Source: Actinomycetota bacterium (GTDB lineage Bacteria; Actinomycetota; Acidimicrobiia; Acidimicrobiales; Ilumatobacteraceae). From it: a stretch of DNA of 37,997 nt. Of this stretch, positions 36,953 through 37,997 are shown in pieces; the first letter of the stretch is position 1, and the number at the start of each line of letters is the position of its first letter. Both the position numbers and the translations under genes were made by a program. Location of the stretch: NCBI GenBank assembly GCA_030685215.1, contig JAUXQB010000229.1, forward strand, positions 1 to 37,997, read 5' to 3'. The notes under the pieces were generated by a model. The model saw only the letters and a program-made list of their open reading frames with translations, ran no database searches and was not told the DNA's origin.

Positions 36953-37997
36953 GTGACCTGGAACGTGCTGCTCTCCCCGCCCGAGATGTCGTCGGTCGAA
37001 CGCGAGATGTTGCTCGCCGCGTTCGACAGTGGTTGGGTGGCGCCCGCCGGTCCTGATCTCGACGCGTTCGAGCGTGAGCTGTGCGAGTTCACCGGTTCGG
37101 CGGCAGCCGCGGGGCTCAGCAGCGGCACCGCCGCACTGCACCTCGCGCTGCTGGTCGTGGGCGTCGGTGCCGGCGACGAGGTGCTGATGAGCGATCTGAC
37201 GTTCGCCGCCAGCGCGTTCGCCGCCACCTACGTGGGCGCCACTCCGGTGTTCATCGACAGCGAGCCGCAGACCTGGCAGCTCGACCCCGCGCTGCTCGAA
37301 GCGGAGCTCGCCACCCGCGCCGCCCAGGGTCGGCTCCCGGCCGCGGTGGTGGCCGTCGACCTCTATGGCTCGGTGTGCGATGGCACGCGCATCGCAGCCG
37401 CATGCCGCGAGCACGGCGTCCCCCTCGTCGAGGATGCTGCCGAGGCGCTCGGCGCCGCGCGCGACGGCGTGATGGCCGGTCGCTTCGGAGCCGTGAGTGT
37501 GCTGTCGTTCAACGGCAACAAGATCGTCACCACCGGCGGCGGCGGCGCGCTCATCGCCGACGACCCGCAGCTCATCGCTCGCGCCCGGCACCTCGCCACG
37601 CAGGCTCGAACCGCGGTGCCCTGGTACGAGCACGACGAGGTGGGTTTCAACTACCGGCTGGGCAACCTCAACGCGGCGGTCGGGCGCGGGCAGCTGGCCA
37701 CGCTGCCGCAGCGATTGACGCGCCGCGCCGCCGTGCGCGAGGCGTACGAGCGTCACCTCGTCGACGTGCCCGGCGTGCAGTTCCAAGGCGTGCCCGACGG
37801 ATGCTCGCCGAACCACTGGCTCACGACGGTGCAGCTCGACGCCCCGGCGTTCGGCGCGTCGGCGGCCGACGTGCTGCAGGCGCTGCGCGAGCAGGGCATC
37901 GAGGCGCGTCCCGGGTTCAAGCCGATGCACCTGCAACCGGTGTTCGCCGGCACCCGCCTGATCGCTGCACAGCCGGACGCCGTCAGTGCCCGCCACT
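36953..37997 (+). CDS. DegT/DnrJ/EryC1 (PglE-like) sugar aminotransferase, 3' truncated by window edge
   Basis: The frame is open from GTG 36953 to the window end (348 codons). The PLP Lys lies in LSFNGNKIVTTGGGGALIA. SSGTAALHLALLVVGVGAGD and VEDAAEALGAARDG are standard family blocks. NYRLGNLNAAVGRGQL follows. The SFNGNKI(V)TTGGGG form is that of PglE and LegC-type enzymes that aminate UDP-4-keto-6-deoxy sugars. It starts 65 bp from the divergent Wzc-like gene. It would fit between the dehydratase and acyltransferase steps, both of which appear broken at 28.9-29.6 kb. Confidence 0.92.
   Translation, partial: MTWNVLLSPPEMSSVEREMLLAAFDSGWVAPAGPDLDAFERELCEFTGSAAAAGLSSGTAALHLALLVVGVGAGDEVLMSDLTFAASAFAATYVGATPVFIDSEPQTWQLDPALLEAELATRAAQGRLPAAVVAVDLYGSVCDGTRIAAACREHGVPLVEDAAEALGAARDGVMAGRFGAVSVLSFNGNKIVTTGGGGALIADDPQLIARARHLATQARTAVPWYEHDEVGFNYRLGNLNAAVGRGQLATLPQRLTRRAAVREAYERHLVDVPGVQFQGVPDGCSPNHWLTTVQLDAPAFGASAADVLQALREQGIEARPGFKPMHLQPVFAGTRLIAAQPDAVSARH

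Overview
The window is dense, GC-rich chromosomal DNA with GTG starts, many 1-4 bp stop/start overlaps and an actinobacterial gene set: a PASTA-domain kinase-like protein, a [3Fe-4S][4Fe-4S] ferredoxin, an SCP2 protein, a MetE-like UROD-fold protein, homospermidine synthase and a leuA leader-peptide attenuator. It most resembles an Actinomycetota genome of the Acidimicrobiia (Ilumatobacter-like) kind; that assignment is inference from gene content. Several genes carry a TANNNT box 6-9 nt before the start codon, so leaderless or nearly leaderless transcription looks common.

Region by region. 1-3.9 kb: a MoxR (partial), DUF58, SpoIIM-like and RDD cluster. 3.9-6.2 kb: cysteine desulfurase overlapping mnmA, a sulfur-transfer pair for tRNA thiolation. 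6.2-10.9 kb: two membrane proteins of unknown function, a MetE-like protein and ligA. 11.1-13.2 kb: a ferredoxin, an Xre/RES toxin-antitoxin pair and a membrane-anchored protein, with two arrays of a 19-bp repeat between genes. 13.3-18.6 kb: a degenerate PASTA kinase, an SDR, an MFS transporter and an SCP2 protein. 18.7-24.4 kb: a membrane protein, serA, pyrF, small secreted proteins, a small ferredoxin and a pterin dehydratase-glyoxalase fusion. 24.4-28.2 kb: leuA with its attenuator, and homospermidine synthase coupled to a 52-codon ORF and a structured leader. 28.3-38 kb: an LPXTG protein and a surface-glycan locus.

The glycan locus runs in two directions. The plus strand carries a PglD-like acyltransferase remnant, a PglC-like sugar transferase and a UDP-sugar dehydrogenase; further right it carries a PglE-like aminotransferase (partial). 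The minus strand carries a Wzc-like ATPase, a membrane polymerase-like protein, a low-molecular-weight phosphatase, a polysaccharide deacetylase and a GT4 glycosyltransferase as one overlapping operon. At about 29.285 kb the C-terminal halves of a CapD/PglF-type dehydratase and a PglD-type acyltransferase meet head to head, both without N-termini. This is the expected signature of an inversion or deletion breakpoint.

The least explained elements are two families of intergenic repeats. One is an 88-bp element with 12-bp terminal inverted repeats (two copies, opposite orientation, 24 kb apart). The other is an asymmetric GTCGGGACG/CGTCCCGAC core flanked by variable numbers of a 19-bp unit, direct on one side and inverted on the other (two copies, 1.5 kb apart, opposite orientation). 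Both families have the same plan: direct copies, a core, then inverted copies, placed at gene 3' ends.
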